This document shows, piece after piece, positions 11,922 through 23,158 of a stretch of 64,000 nt of DNA. The DNA is from Mytilus galloprovincialis (lineage: Eukaryota > Mollusca > Bivalvia > Mytilida > Mytilidae). The stretch spans positions 57,692,439 through 57,756,438 of the forward strand of contig NC_134847.1 of NCBI RefSeq assembly GCF_965363235.1, read 5' to 3'. The position numbers and the translations under genes were made by a program. The first letter of the stretch is position 1. Each line of letters opens with the position of its first letter. Under the pieces are notes generated by a model, which saw nothing but the letters and a program-made list of their open reading frames with translations, made no database searches and was not told the DNA's origin.

Positions 11922-12430
11922 GTATATCCTTCATATATATATAGCAAAAGAATCAGAATGTAAAAAGATGAGACTGACGAAATGTATGATAATATGTTAA
12001 AAAGAAGCAAATACAGAACAGTTGTATTTTGAAATATTACTAAATCTTGAGAAAACTTGAGGATATAACGCCATACTTTATGAATAACTACACTGATGAA
12101 CGCAATGGTCGGGGAAAATCTATACAAATTCCTGGAAATCAAGTGATTCAAACTGTAACATAAAGAATTTTGTGTGTGTTTGTTAGTGTTGGGGTTGGGA
12201 GGGGGAATTGTAGGATTTCACTGTTGATAAGTGCACATTAGATATCGAATGAAAGAGGGTGCAGCAACATAGCACCCGAGCTGAGCATGAAATGCGTATG
12301 CTTAGATGTTCAATTGTGGAGGAAGTAACATCACTCTATATAAAGAGACCACTTTTCTAAGCATAAAGAATCTTGCTGCATTTTTAAATTTAATTATTCA
12401 GTCTTCTCTAATTGAGTGTTATAACTAATC
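11922..12430. other. Intergenic, nothing recognised
   Basis: No gene or repeat structure seen. Confidence 0.35.
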
Positions 12431-12560
12431 TGCTTTTCTTTTTTTTTAAGAATAAGAATAAGAATTTTATTAGTCTAAAATACAAACAATAGGATAGTTA
12501 CTAAAATACAAAACAAACACAAAAACAAACAAACAGACAGACAGACAGGCATATTAATTA
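12430..12560 (-). repeat. Possible LINE 3' end with AATAAG tail
   Basis: On the minus strand it reads AGACTAATAAAATTCTTATT and ends in TTATTC repeats, the form of a LINE 3' end with a short-repeat tail. A (CAGA)n run is next to it. No coding sequence is attached. Confidence 0.3.
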
Positions 12561-12729
12561 CAAAACGATAGACATTAAACACTACAAACATGTATCTTCA
12601 GAGTTGCCGCCCTTAACTAGAAAATGATCTGGGTAACTTTGTTTTCTACAGACTTAGGTAATAGTTTAGATAATTAGATAGGGGGAAATATCTTACAGAC
12701 GTTATTTTTTACTTGATATTTCAAAGTAT

Positions 12730-12900
12730 AGATAATCGGGTTTTCTATGTAGATGACACATGGATATCGTAAAATATCAGCAGCGAGCCACATTTGTGAA
12801 CCTTTTTGGCGAGTGAGCGCATCGAACGAACACAAAAACTTCATATTCGTGTCGAACGGCCGATATTTTATGATTTTCGTATGAAGAAAACCCGATTATC
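12730..12900. mobile_element. Miniature TIR element, AGATAATCGGGTTTTCT ends
   Basis: AGATAATCGGGTTTTCT at the left faces AGAAAACCCGATTATCT-like sequence at the right. A second inner pair (GATATCGTAAAATATC and GATATTTTATGATTTTC) extends the fold. There is no coding capacity. Confidence 0.6.
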
Positions 12901-13265
12901 TGTTTATTGTTCTATTAATTTACTTTCCCCTCTATAAGACAGTTTTACGCTTCACGAAAGCAGGCTTAATATTATAACGTCTAAAATTTAAACAACTTAA
13001 AAGTCTTAGTCTTTGTTACGATTTTGTTTCATTTTATATGTATTAGTAGCTAGTGCAACTCACATTTAGCTGCATAGAAACGATATAAAAAGCACATTTA
13101 TCTTAGGGAAAAGTTCAAGATACTATATAAGAGGGATATAATAGCGAAAACGTTTGATTAAAATAATTCACGATTATAAATCTTAGATTTAAGAGTTTCT
13201 TCCGCCTCTCTTTTATGTTATCCAAGTCTTCAGAAATGAATTGCGATTGAATTATTAAAATTAAA

Positions 13266-13372
13266 ATGGAAGAAGAGAATATGTCAAAGAGACAACAACC
13301 CGATCAAAGAGAAGACAACAGCGGAAGGCCACCAATAGGTCCTCAACGCAGCGAGAAAACCCCGCACACGGA
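13266..13372 (-). repeat. Penelope-like 3' tail fragment, minus copy
   Basis: It matches the reverse complement of the end of the 10681 and 18908 tails (TGTCAAAGAGACAACAACCC, GAAGACAACAGCGGAAGGCC). A plus-strand piece of a Penelope reverse transcriptase follows at 13560-13665, so two fragments of opposite direction abut. Confidence 0.55.
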
Positions 13373-13559
13373 TTTACTAAACCAGTTACTACAAGTAAGA
13401 TGTTTTGACTGTGAAAGATTCTATAACAAACAATCTTATCATATAAGGCACTACCAAAAAATCTTATCAAACAGAATTTTTTTTATGATCCATTGAAAAA
13501 TTTTGTTGAAGATTTATAAGCTGCATCTCGTATTAAACCTTCTGTAATGAAAAAGGGAC

Positions 13560-13665
13560 ACAGTATAGATATACTTACTGGACCTCCGATGAGATTATTA
13601 AAGCTTTAAATTTCCTCATTGACATCTATGTACGTTTCGGCAATACCGTTTATCGACATTTTAAC
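13560..13665 (+). pseudogene. Penelope-like reverse transcriptase fragment
   Basis: Read in one plus frame it gives WTSDEIIKALNFLIDIYVRF and then GNTVYRH. This matches the segment before the IGIPMGTN motif in the reverse transcriptase at 17425 (TIYALEFLFDNIFVRFRDSV). It is a short, dead fragment. Confidence 0.5.
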
Positions 13666-14009
13666 ACATGTCCATGATGACATGGTTTCTTACTGTGCTA
13701 TAATCTGAATAATGCACAGCTAAGGTGTGCATTAACTACCTCAGATATACTGCACAGTTCAAATCTATTCTTACCTTTAAGGGCTTTTCCTGGATTCTGA
13801 AAGGGGTGTTACATGTACTCTATAAAATTAAAAAATATCATCGGTTGTAGCGAGACTAAAAATGTTACGTTGTCCAAGTTAAGGATGAACAACCTATTCG
13901 CCCCCACCCCAAAAAAAAAATTAAAAAAAAATCCGCCATCTGACTTGAAGTTAAAACAACGTAGTTTCAAAATAAGAAAAAAAATATTGTTGGTGTTTAA
14001 TTGTCACTT

Positions 14010-14262
14010 TTAAGCGCCACATTTCGGCTATTTCGTGGCGCCCGTTTTTATTGGTAGAGAGAGCCGGAGTGCCCGGAAAAAAACCACACACCTTTGATAG
14101 GAAAAAACCCACACACCTTTGAAAGGAAAAAACCACACACCTTTGATAGGAAAACTGACAGTCCTATACTCAAATTAATATTGGACTCGAAAAACCCCGC
14201 ACGGGCGGAGTTCGCCCTCAAACCCTCAGTGTTGACTGTCTAGTCTAGCGATTACAGTAGAA
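14010..14262 (-). mobile_element. tRNA-derived SINE with conserved core (MetaSINE-like)
   Basis: On the minus strand the head reads CTGTAATCGCTAGACTAGAC and GTCAACACTGAGGGTTTGAG, a decayed tRNA-like promoter region. The core follows with GGGCACTCCGGCTCT and ACCAATAAAAACGGGCGCCA, then CGAAATAGCCGAAATGTGGC. This resembles the core of the MetaSINE group from memory. A 24-bp segment (CACACACCTTTGATAGG plus As) is present three times at about 14085-14155, a local expansion inside the SINE. Confidence 0.6.
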
Positions 14263-14462
14263 GAACTACTTAGACTTCTTGACAAACGAGGGTTCTGATG
14301 AAAAAAATGAAAGGGTTCTCCTTCTTTTTTTATTATCTAGACTGGGACATAATTTATTTTTTATTTTGTGTACACAATGTAATTTAAAATCTTAAATCAG
14401 TGTTTTAAAGGCAGAACAGATCGATTTTTTGTACGGGTAACACAATAATATGAACCCCTTGC

Positions 14463-14502
14463 AGAAAGAAAGAAAGAAAGAAAGAAACACACACACACAT
14501 TA
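14463..14502. repeat. Microsatellite (GAAA)n then (CA)n
   Basis: Six GAAA units run straight into about seven CA units. Confidence 0.8.
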
Positions 14503-15130
14503 AGCAATCAATCATGTTTCTTAGGGGGGGGAAGACCGTTTACAATTGCTTTTTTTTTAAGCAATTGATTCATATTCTAAAACAGCGTTTTTAACCATTT
14601 GTATGTACCGTTTTTATTTAAAAAAAATGTCCCCCTGGGACCTCCTTTTGCCCCCCCCTTCCTATATTTTTTTACCCTCCACTTACAACTGTTGAATGAA
14701 GCTGTGTGCTATCTATCCTTTCAACGGAGAAGAACGACAACTCCGTTTTTTTTCTCTTTAATATTGTATTTACATAGATCTCTTCTGAAAAAAAAATTCC
14801 ACATCCTTGCAAGTTATCTGATATACTCTGAAACTACAAGTCCAATCGACCTAAAAATTTGCAGTCAGCAGGGCATACATGTATTAAAACTTCACAAAAC
14901 AACGTCGTGTAACTACCTCCCAAGAATTTCCGTAGAGAAAAGAAATTGCAATGCCGTAAAAATCGCTCTCTAGGTCCGTTAATCTCAATGAAATCCTACA
15001 ATAAAATGTCGGTTCCTATATTATATTAAAATTTGTGTTACAAGCTGCTATTGAGAAATGTACATTGTAAGAAAATAATCAATGATCGTGTTTTAAAGTT
15101 ACACAGGATAAACAAGTGGAACTGCGAGCT
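14503..15130. other. Intergenic, nothing recognised
   Basis: Homopolymer runs of T, A, G and C occur, and an AAGCAATTGATTCATATTC-type short inverted pair. No gene is supported. Confidence 0.35.
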
Positions 15131-15164
15131 ACTGCTCACTGATGATACCCCCGCCGCAAGTGGA

Positions 15165-15445
15165 TAATATTAATAGTGTAAAAAATGCAAGTGTTCGATA
15201 AACAGGAAGTTGTCGAGTGATGAATCTGAAAACGCATCACACGGTATAGCTGACTTATATAAATCCTGAAACCAAATTTCAGAAATCCTTGTATTGTAGT
15301 TCCTGAGAAAAATGTGACGAAAATTTTCAACTTGGCTATCATGTGTAAAATCATACAAGTGTTCGGTAAACGCAGATGGCAGTTAGGTCCGCTGCTGTAT
15401 GCCCTGAGGTAATCGGTGCCCTCAGGTAATCGTGGCAATAGTGCC
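15165..15445. repeat. Dispersed repeat with paired TTACCTCAGGG motif, copy 1
   Basis: AAACAGGAAGTTGTCGAGTG, CGCATCACACGGTATAGCTG and GAAATCCTTGTATTGTAGTT are shared with 28790-29052. Its end (15395-15440) carries two GATTACCTCAGGGC-type motifs as inverse complement, about 19 bp apart. Part of the block reappears in inverted order compared with the second copy, so the full element probably has inverted ends. It is non-coding. Confidence 0.55.
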
Positions 15446-15830
15446 CATATGCGTAGTAATAACATGATCTAAAAATAGAATAAACTAAAAATACATCATT
15501 GTACTTTCTATTTCGACTGAACAGTATATGTGCGAAAAATAGGAGAAAACAGGAACACATACAACTTTTTACAATAAGTTACGACAAATAATTCACGAAA
15601 AAAATCCAAATATTTGGTTTATTTCTGATCATTGCAACGTGAACAGATATTTATTTAGTGAAACGTAAATGACTTAAAATAATTAAAAAGAAAACACTTT
15701 TTGAATGGCGATTTAAACTTTTATAATAAAAGTTGTCAAAAACTGGTTTCATAGAGATTTATGTAAATAAATGTATATACAATTATTTAAATTAACTATT
15801 AAAGAATAAAAGTTTTCCACACATGCCTTA

Positions 15831-16048
15831 GGCAGCAAACATTTGATTTTCGTGGGGGGGGGGGGGGGGGGGTCTATGGATATTTTTCCTTCGGTGAAAG
15901 TCAATATTTTTTGGAGACAGGTCGAAAACATTTTTTTCTTTCATTTCAATTTTAGCATTACATATAGTGGCAGAACAATAAGAAACAAACTTTAAAAAAA
16001 AAAACATAGCCCCCCCCCCTTTCCTCTGAAAATGAAATGATTGCTGCC
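15831..16048. mobile_element. G-tract TIR element, family B
   Basis: The left end GGCAGCAAACATTTGATTTT is followed by a long G run, and the right end is the inverse (C run, then GAAATGATTGCTGCC). The flanks are TTA on the left and TAA on the right, a one-off TWA or a plain TA duplication. It has the same design as family A with a different outer sequence. Confidence 0.7.
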
Positions 16049-16101
16049 TAAGTTTCGTGAATGTCCTCTTGAAACTTTGACTAACATTGTGTTTTGTAAT
16101 A

Positions 16102-16388
16102 TATGACACTTACATATGGACAGATTACGCATATATAGATTTTGGTTACTTCTTTTAAAGTAACATAAGTAGAAAATGCTAACATTTAATAGATATGTTA
16201 TTAAAATCAGTCCATCTTATTCGACTGCATGAGGGGCAGTGGCGGATCCATTCATTTGAAAAAAAAAAGAAGGGGGGAGTCCCCAATCCAGGACACAAGG
16301 AGGGGGTTCCAACTATATGTTCCCATTCAAATGCATTGATCTCCAAAAAAGGGTTCCTATCCCCAGAACACCCCTGGACCCGCCACTG
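16102..16388 (+). repeat. Locally duplicated segment, left copy, with CAGTGGCGGATCC element
   Basis: The segment from ATGACACTTACATATGGACA to the end of the small TIR element at 16237-16388 is repeated at 17151-17424 in the same direction. The TIR element has ends CAGTGGCGGATCC and GGACCCGCCACTG (hAT-like CAG ends) and a G-rich, non-coding inside. Its flanks show no clear 8-bp duplication. Confidence 0.7.
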
Positions 16389-16599
16389 AGCTGTTACAAA
16401 AAATATCGCTATAAACTGTCACGGCATTATTTGAATTTAAGTGTACTGCATGCATCTTGCACTGTAAGATGAGCATTAACACTAATGCAAAATTGTTAAA
16501 TAATTACCACTTTCATTGGTTTTTTCTTATCTTTGTTTGAAATGTATTTTATTTAAAGCTTCTTTGTGTACCATTCTTTGTTTATTCGAAAGGGGTAGT

Positions 16600-16601
<2 letters not shown>

Positions 16602-16653
<52 letters not shown>
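16602..16653. repeat. (TA)n microsatellite
   Basis: About 26 uninterrupted TA units. Confidence 0.9.
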
Positions 16654-16656
<3 letters not shown>

Positions 16657-16694
16657 TAAAATAGAAGAACCTAGATAACGATATGTATGCGTTC

Positions 16695-17010
16695 AATAAT
16701 GATACATATAAAAAAGAAGCTGTGGTATTAATCCCAATGAGACAACTGTCCACAAAAGGACACAGAAATTAACAACTGTAGGTCACCGTACGGCCTTCAA
16801 CAATGAGCAAAGTCCATATCGCATTGTCATCTATAAAAGGTTCAGAAATAACAATGAAATCCAATTCAAACGAGAAAACTAACGGCCTTAATTATATAAA
16901 ACAAATGAACAAAAACGAATATGTAGCACATACTAGTAAACAAACGACAACCACTGAATTACAGGCTCCTGACTTGGGGCAGGCACATACGGGTTTTTTT
17001 CTCATAAAAG
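16695..17010 (-). repeat. Dispersed tail repeat, minus copy
   Basis: Reverse complement of the family at 1565-2155 (CCAATGAGACAACTGTCCAC, GGCCTTCAACAATGAGCAAA, CAGGCTCCTGACTTGGGGCA). It lies between the two copies of the local duplication. Confidence 0.6.
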
Positions 17011-17150
17011 TTGTACAAACAATCGATATGTGAAAAGTATTCCATCAATTATATCAAAGTATAAATAATCATAAATCTTTATCATTTAAGCAAATCATAC
17101 ATTTATAGATCCGTATTTTACTCGATTGGCTTTAAAATAGTTAATAATAG

Positions 17151-17424
17151 ATGACACTAACATATGGACAGATTACGCATATAATGATTTTGGTTACTTC
17201 TTTTAAAGTAACATAAGTAGAAAATGATAACATTTAATAGATAGGTTATTGAAAATCAGTCCATCTTGTTCGACTGCATGAGGGGCAGTGGCGGGTCCAT
17301 CCATTTAAAAAAAGGGGGGTTCCCAATCCAGGACACAAGGAGGGGGTTCCAACTATATGTTTCCATTCAAATGCATTGATCTCCAAAAGTTCCTATACCC
17401 AGAACACCCCTGGACCCGCTACTG
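17151..17424 (+). repeat. Locally duplicated segment, right copy
   Basis: Same order as 16102-16388: TTTTGGTTACTTCTTTTAAA, TCGACTGCATGAGGGG, then the CAGTGGCGG element (17286-17424, shorter inside). Its right end is joined directly to Penelope-like coding sequence. Confidence 0.7.
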
Positions 17425-18670
17425 TCCATTGTTCTACTACTAAATTGTCTGTTTTACTTACTAGTACACTTGGTACAATAAAAAACCTTATAATAAATTG
17501 TTCAAATAAGGTCTTTGAAAATATTGGAATTAATTACTTTTGGAGTGTCAAAAACTCGTTGGAAGTACTTGATAAATTGCATGCATATATTGGTGATTTT
17601 AAAACTGTTCAAAGTTTTGATTTTTCTACCCTATATACCACTTTGCCTCATATTCTTATTAAGAAAAAATTCACATCCCTAATTAACTTGGCATTTAAAA
17701 AGTCGGAATGCGAGTACATATGTTCAAACTCTTTGAGATCATTTTTTAGTAGCAATAAACAAAAGAACTATGTCAATTGGACATGCTTTGATACTATTTA
17801 TGCGCTTGAATTTTTATTTGATAACATTTTTGTTCGCTTTAGAGATTCCGTATATCGTCAAGTTATTGGAATTCCAATGGGGACTAACTGTGAACCAATT
17901 ATTGCGGACCTGTTTTTGTATTGTTATGAGTTACAATTTATGACTTAAATTAGAAAAGACCCATCAAAACAATATTTGATACAAAAATTTAACAATACTT
18001 TTAGATATTTGAATGATATATTGGCTCTCAATAATAACGACTTCCGTATGTATACTAAAGAAATTTATCCTGTAGAACTTACTTTAATTAAAGCTAATGA
18101 TAACAATGACCACTGCCCTTTCCTCGATCTTGATATCTATATCAGAAACGGGAAGATTAATACAAAAATTGTTGATAAGAGAGATCTTTTTTTCAATTTC
18201 CTATTGTTAATTATCCATTTGTAGATGGTGACGTTCCATTGTCATCATCTTATGGTGTTTATATATCTCAACTTGTACGATTCTCTCGTGTATGTAACAA
18301 CGTATTAGATTTTAGCGAGAGAACTTTGTGTATTACTAAAAAATTATTACACCAGTTTTTTCGATATCACAAACTGGTCAAAACATTTACTAAATTTTAT
18401 CATCGGTATAAGGAAATAATTCGTAAATATAACTCAACATGCAGACATCTTATACGTTCAGGTTTTTCACATCCAATTTTTTTATGTACTAAGTATTCTA
18501 TATAAAGAACAAAAATGTCAGTATTCTCCTCAGAAACTAACAAAACCTTTAAATAGACTTATTAAAAAGGGATATAGTTACGATACCGTTGTCAGGTCAT
18601 TAAAGATTGCATATTTTGGCTTTAATATTGATTCACTGATAGAGTCTTTGAATCGGAACTAAACACATCT
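17425..18670 (+). pseudogene. Penelope-like reverse transcriptase remnant
   Basis: The plus strand encodes SVKNSLEVLDKLHAYI, VQSFDFSTLYTTLPH, NIFVRFRDSVYRQVIGIPMG then TNCEPIIADLFLYCYE. In another frame come TFRYLNDILALNN, CPFLDLDIYIRNGK, YGVYISQLVRFSRVCNNVLD and LLHQFFRYHKLVKTFTKFYH. These are the palm and thumb of Penelope-like enzymes. The catalytic YxDD box reads YLND, so one metal-binding aspartate is lost. Several stops and frame changes split the rest. No GIY-YIG part follows. The element's 3' tail is at 18908-19357. Confidence 0.85.
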
Positions 18671-18907
18671 ATTTCTAAAAAAACAGTTGTTGGCATGACA
18701 CGGGTTATGTTCTTCTCATATATTTTATGATAGTATGATACTAAACCCCTAACGGGAGGGATTGTGCCTGATATTCATATGATGAACACATAATTTTTCA
18801 ATCAGTTTAATTGAAGTCTGGAGCTGGCATGTAAGTTAACTGCTAGTAGTCTGTTGTTATTTATGTACTATTGTCATTTTATTTATTTTCTTTTGTTACA
18901 TCTTTTG

Positions 18908-19357
18908 ACATCGGACTCGGACTTCTCTTGAACTGAATTATAATGTGCGTATTGTTATGCTTTTACTTTTCTACACTGGCTAGATGTATGGGGGGAGGGT
19001 TGAGATCTCATAAACATGTTTAACCCCGCTGCAATTTTGCGCATGTCCCAAGTCAGGAGCCTCTGGCCTTTGTTAGGCTTGTATGATTTTAAATTTTAGT
19101 TTCTTGTGTATAATTCGGAGTTTAGTATGATAGGCTTGTATGATTTTAAATTTTAGTTTCTTGTGTATAATTCGGAGTTTAGTATGACGTCCATTATCAC
19201 TGAACTATAATGCATATTTTTAGGGGCCAGCTGAAGGACACCTACAGCTGCGGGAATTCTCGCTACATTGGAGACCCATTGGTTGCCTTCGGCTGTTGTC
19301 TGCTCTATGGTCGGATGGTTGTCGCTTTGACATATTCACCATTTCCTTTCTCAATTT
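18908..19357 (+). repeat. Penelope-like element 3' tail, copy 2
   Basis: It continues the element that starts at 17425 and matches 10681-11075 (GGGGGAGGGTTGAGATCTCA, AAGTCAGGAGCCTCTGGCCT, CATATTCACCATTTCC). A 57-bp block beginning TAGGCTTGTATGATTTTAAA is exactly duplicated in tandem at about 19075-19190. Confidence 0.7.
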
Positions 19358-19690
19358 TAATAACTATGTTTCTGATCTAATTTTGTATTCTATAAACGGC
19401 ATCTATATATTTACACTACAAATCTACAACTCTCAGTCTATGGCTACACGTGCTGATTTTATCTATATTCATGCATAATATTCATTAGCTGTGTATGAGT
19501 ATCAAATTCGTATCATACGCGATGATGACCAGCCAGTACACACTGTAAGGATTTTATTCACCAGTATTAAAAAAGAGAAACATTGCAGTACGAACAGTAA
19601 TCTATTTTTTTTTCATTTGACATTACTTTGATTTGTCTTAATCAATTTTATTTGAGAGATGTTGGATATTTTCAAGGAAAAACCTCACAT
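19358..19690. other. Intergenic, nothing recognised
   Basis: No gene or repeat recognised. Confidence 0.3.
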
Positions 19691-20235
19691 CTCCAGTGGA
19701 CTTTTGTACATGGTCAGATAACCTTAGGTCATCTCTAAATTACTGTGTATTTCCTGTATCTCAGATCATATCTGTGATTGCTCACATGGTGAGGTTACCT
19801 CAGGTCATATCTGTATGATTGAACATTGTTAGGTTACCTAATATTACCTCTGTATTGCTGTACATGGTGAGGTTACTCTGTATTACTGCACATACTCGTA
19901 CTACCACACTTTGTATAAACTTTACAAAACACTATTTTTTTAGTTTTCCTCAGGGCACTTCTGCATTTCTATACATGGCCAAGTGCACATGTTAACTAAT
20001 GTCATTTCTTAACTACTGTATATAAATATGTAACCTCAGAATACCTCTGTATGTTAGAATATGGTGAGGTTACCTAAGGTCACAACTTCATGGTCATTGT
20101 ACCAGCTGCATGTTACCACAGATAAACTTTGCAAAACGCTAATTTTCTACAAACCTCAGGTTACCACAATTGAATGTGCATAACTCCCTTCGTCAGCTTA
20201 GTCAGTCCAGATTACATCTATGTTCTTTTTTTTCA
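19690..20235 (+). repeat. Degenerate edge of the 39-bp minisatellite
   Basis: Scattered units such as GTGAGGTTACCTCAGGTCAT and TATTGCTGTACATGGTGAGG show that the array once extended here, but spacing and sequence have decayed. Confidence 0.6.
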
Positions 20236-22709
20236 CGGACAGTTTACCTCAGGTCATCTGTAAATTACTGTACATGACCAGATTACCTCAGGTCATCTGT
20301 AAATTACTGTACATGACAAGGTTACCTCAGGTCATATGTAAATTACTATACATGACCAGGTTACCTTAGAGAACGACTGTACTACTGTGCATGGTAAGGT
20401 TACCTCAGGGAACCATGGTACTATTGTGCATAATCGGGTTACTTCAAGGAACCATTGTTCTACTGTGCATGGTCTGGTTACCTCAGGGATCCATTGTACT
20501 ACTGTGCATGGTCATGTTACCGAGGGAACCATTGCACTACTGTGCATGGTCAGGTTACCTCAGGAAACCATTGTACTACTGTGTATAGTCAGGTTACCTC
20601 AGGGAACCATTGTACTACTGTGCATTGTCAGGTTTCCCCAGGGAACCATTGTACTATTGACATGGTCAGGTTACTTCAGGGAACCATTGTACTACTGTGC
20701 ATTGTCATGTCTCCTCAGGGAACCACTCTACTACTGTGCATGGTCAGGTTACCTCAGGGAACCATTCTACTACTGTACATGGTAAGGTACCTCAGGGAAT
20801 CATTGTACTACTCTGCATTGTCAGGTTTCCTCAGGAAACCATTGTTCTACTGTGCATGGTTATTTAACCTCAGGGAACTATTGTACTACTGTGCATTGTC
20901 ATGTAACCTCAGGGAACCATTGTACTACTGTGCATGGTTAGGTTACCTCAGGAAACCATTGTAATACTATGCATTGTCAGGTTACTCAGGGAACCATTAT
21001 ACTAATCTGCAGGGAACAATTGTATTGTGTATGGTCAGGTTTCTTCAGGGAACCATTCTACTACTGTGCATTGCCAGGTTACCTCTGGGAACCATTGCAC
21101 TACTGTGCATGGTAAGTTTATCTCAGGGAACCATTGTACTACTGTGCATGGCCAGGTTACCTCAGGGAACCATTTTACTACTGTGCATGGTCAGGTTACC
21201 TCAGGGAACCATTTTACTACTGTGCATGGTCAGGTTACCTCAGGGAATCATTGTACTTCTGTGTATGGCCATGTTACCTTAGGAAATCATTGTACTACTG
21301 TGCATGGTCATGTTACTACAAGGAACCAATGTACTACTGTGCATGGTCATGTTACCTCAGGGAACCACTGGGCATGGTCAGATAACGTCAGGAAAGTATT
21401 GTACTACTGTGCAGGGAACTTTTGTACTATTGTGCATGGTCAGGTAACCCCAGGGAACCATTATACTGATCTGCAGGGAACAATTGTATTGTGTATGGTC
21501 AGGTTTCTTCAGGGATCCATTCTACTACTGTGCATGGTAGGTAACCTCAGGGAATCATTGTACTACTCTGCATGGTCAGGTTACTTCAGGGAACAATTGT
21601 ATTACTGTGCATGGTAAGTAATTAGGGAATCATTGCACTACCGTGCATGGTCAGGTTACTTCAGAGAACCATTGCACTACTGTGCATCATCAGGTTACTT
21701 CAGGGAACCATTGAACTACTGTACATGGTCATGTTACCTCAGGGAACCATTGTACTACTGTGCATGGTCAGTTTATCTCAGGGAACCATTGTACTAATGT
21801 GCATGGTCAGGTTACCGATGGAACCATTGTGCTTCTGTGCATGCTCAGGTTACCTCAGGGAACCATTGTGCTTCTGTGCATTGTCAGGTTTCCTCAGGGA
21901 ACAATTGTACTACTGTGCATGGTCAGGTTACCTCAGGGAACCATTGTACTACTGTGCATGGTCAGGTTACCTCAGGGAACCATTGTACTACTGTGCATTG
22001 TCATGTTACCTCAGGTGATCATTGTAATACTGTGCATGGTCAGGTTTCCTAAGGGAATCATTGTACTACTGTACATGGTCAGGTTACTGCAGGGAACCAT
22101 TGTACTTCTGTGCATTGCGAGGTTACCTCAGGGAACCATTATACAACTGTTCTTAGTCAGGTTACCTCAGGGAACCATTGTACTACTGTGCATTGTCAGG
22201 TTTCCTCAGGGAACCATTCCACTACTGTACATGGTCATGTTACCTCAGGGAACCACTGAACTACTGTGCATGGCCAGGTTACCTCAGGGAACCATTTTAA
22301 TACTGTGCAATGTCATGTTACCTCAGGGAACCATTGTACTACTGTGCATGGTCAGGTTTCCCTAGGGAACCATTGTACTCCTGTACATGGTCAGATTACT
22401 TCAGGGAACCATTGTATTTCTGTGCATGGTCAAGTTTCCTCAGGGAACCATTGTACTTCTGTGCATGGTCGGGTTACTTCAGGGAACAATTGCACTACTG
22501 TGCCTGGTCAGATTACTTCAGGAACCATTGTACTACTGTGCATGGTAGGTTTCCTTAGGGAACCATTGTACTAATGTGCATGGTCAGGTTACCTCAGGGA
22601 ACCACTGTACAACTGTGCATGGTCAGGTTACCCCAGGGAACCATTGTACTCTTGTGCATGGTCAGGTTACCTCAGTGAACCACTGTACAACTGTGCATGG
22701 TCAGGTTAT
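20236..22709 (+). repeat. 39-bp minisatellite, about 63 units
   Basis: The unit is GGTTACCTCAGGGAACCATT then GTACTACTGTGCATGGTCA. Neighbouring units at 21921 and 21960 fix the period at 39. The left four units are an older form with GGTCATCTGTAAATTACTGT in the middle. Because 39 is divisible by three and the unit has no stop in the plus frames, long repeat ORFs appear in all three frames. I do not regard them as genes. Some units are fused or shortened (for example near 21000 and 21390). Confidence 0.9.
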
Positions 22710-23150
22710 TCATAAAGATAGACAAGAATGAGATTTACAGATAATTTAGTATACTGAATTTTTTTTCTGAACTCATTTTTTTTCTGTTTGTTTATAGGTT
22801 TATGGTGAATGGAAACATAAATATAGACTTTTTAAAAAATCTTGCATCTTCTGGGGATATCATTCCAGGAAAGTGGAAGGATATCATGTTTACTTGAAGT
22901 GGTGAGGTCTAGTACAAATAGCAAACAGAAAGTAGAAAAAAATGAGTTGACTTCAGGATTGCGTAACGTTTTATTCTTCGTGGCAAGACCCCCTTTTTCA
23001 ATTAAATCACAATTTCACTTTGGTACATCCATGATATGAACATGAATTTTTTTTCTAAGATCAGCTGTTTTGCATGTAAGCCTATGGAGCAGTCAATAAC
23101 AAGACTGCAACCTTATGTTAATTTGATTTGAATCGATTATATTTGTTGTT
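22710..23150. other. Spacer between the two satellites
   Basis: It has no satellite units. A poly-T tract and TTTATAG at about 22780-22798 are followed by 100 bases open in one frame (FMVNGNINIDFLKNL and PGKWKDIMFT, then a stop). This could be a lone terminal exon, but no partner exon was found. Confidence 0.3.
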
Positions 23151-23158
23151 ATTTTTGG

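Noticed and set aside
16602-16653. Functional role for the (TA)n run
   Set aside because: An ordinary microsatellite with no neighbouring gene.
20387-22574. Several long repetitive ORFs of 65-200 codons
   Set aside because: They are forced by the 39-bp period with no stop in the unit. All three frames are open equally, and there is no start context, splice structure or domain.
22797-22898. Terminal exon after TTTATAG encoding PGKWKDIMFT
   Set aside because: It is plausible as an exon, but no partner exon, domain or polyadenylation context could be found. Left as a note in the spacer.
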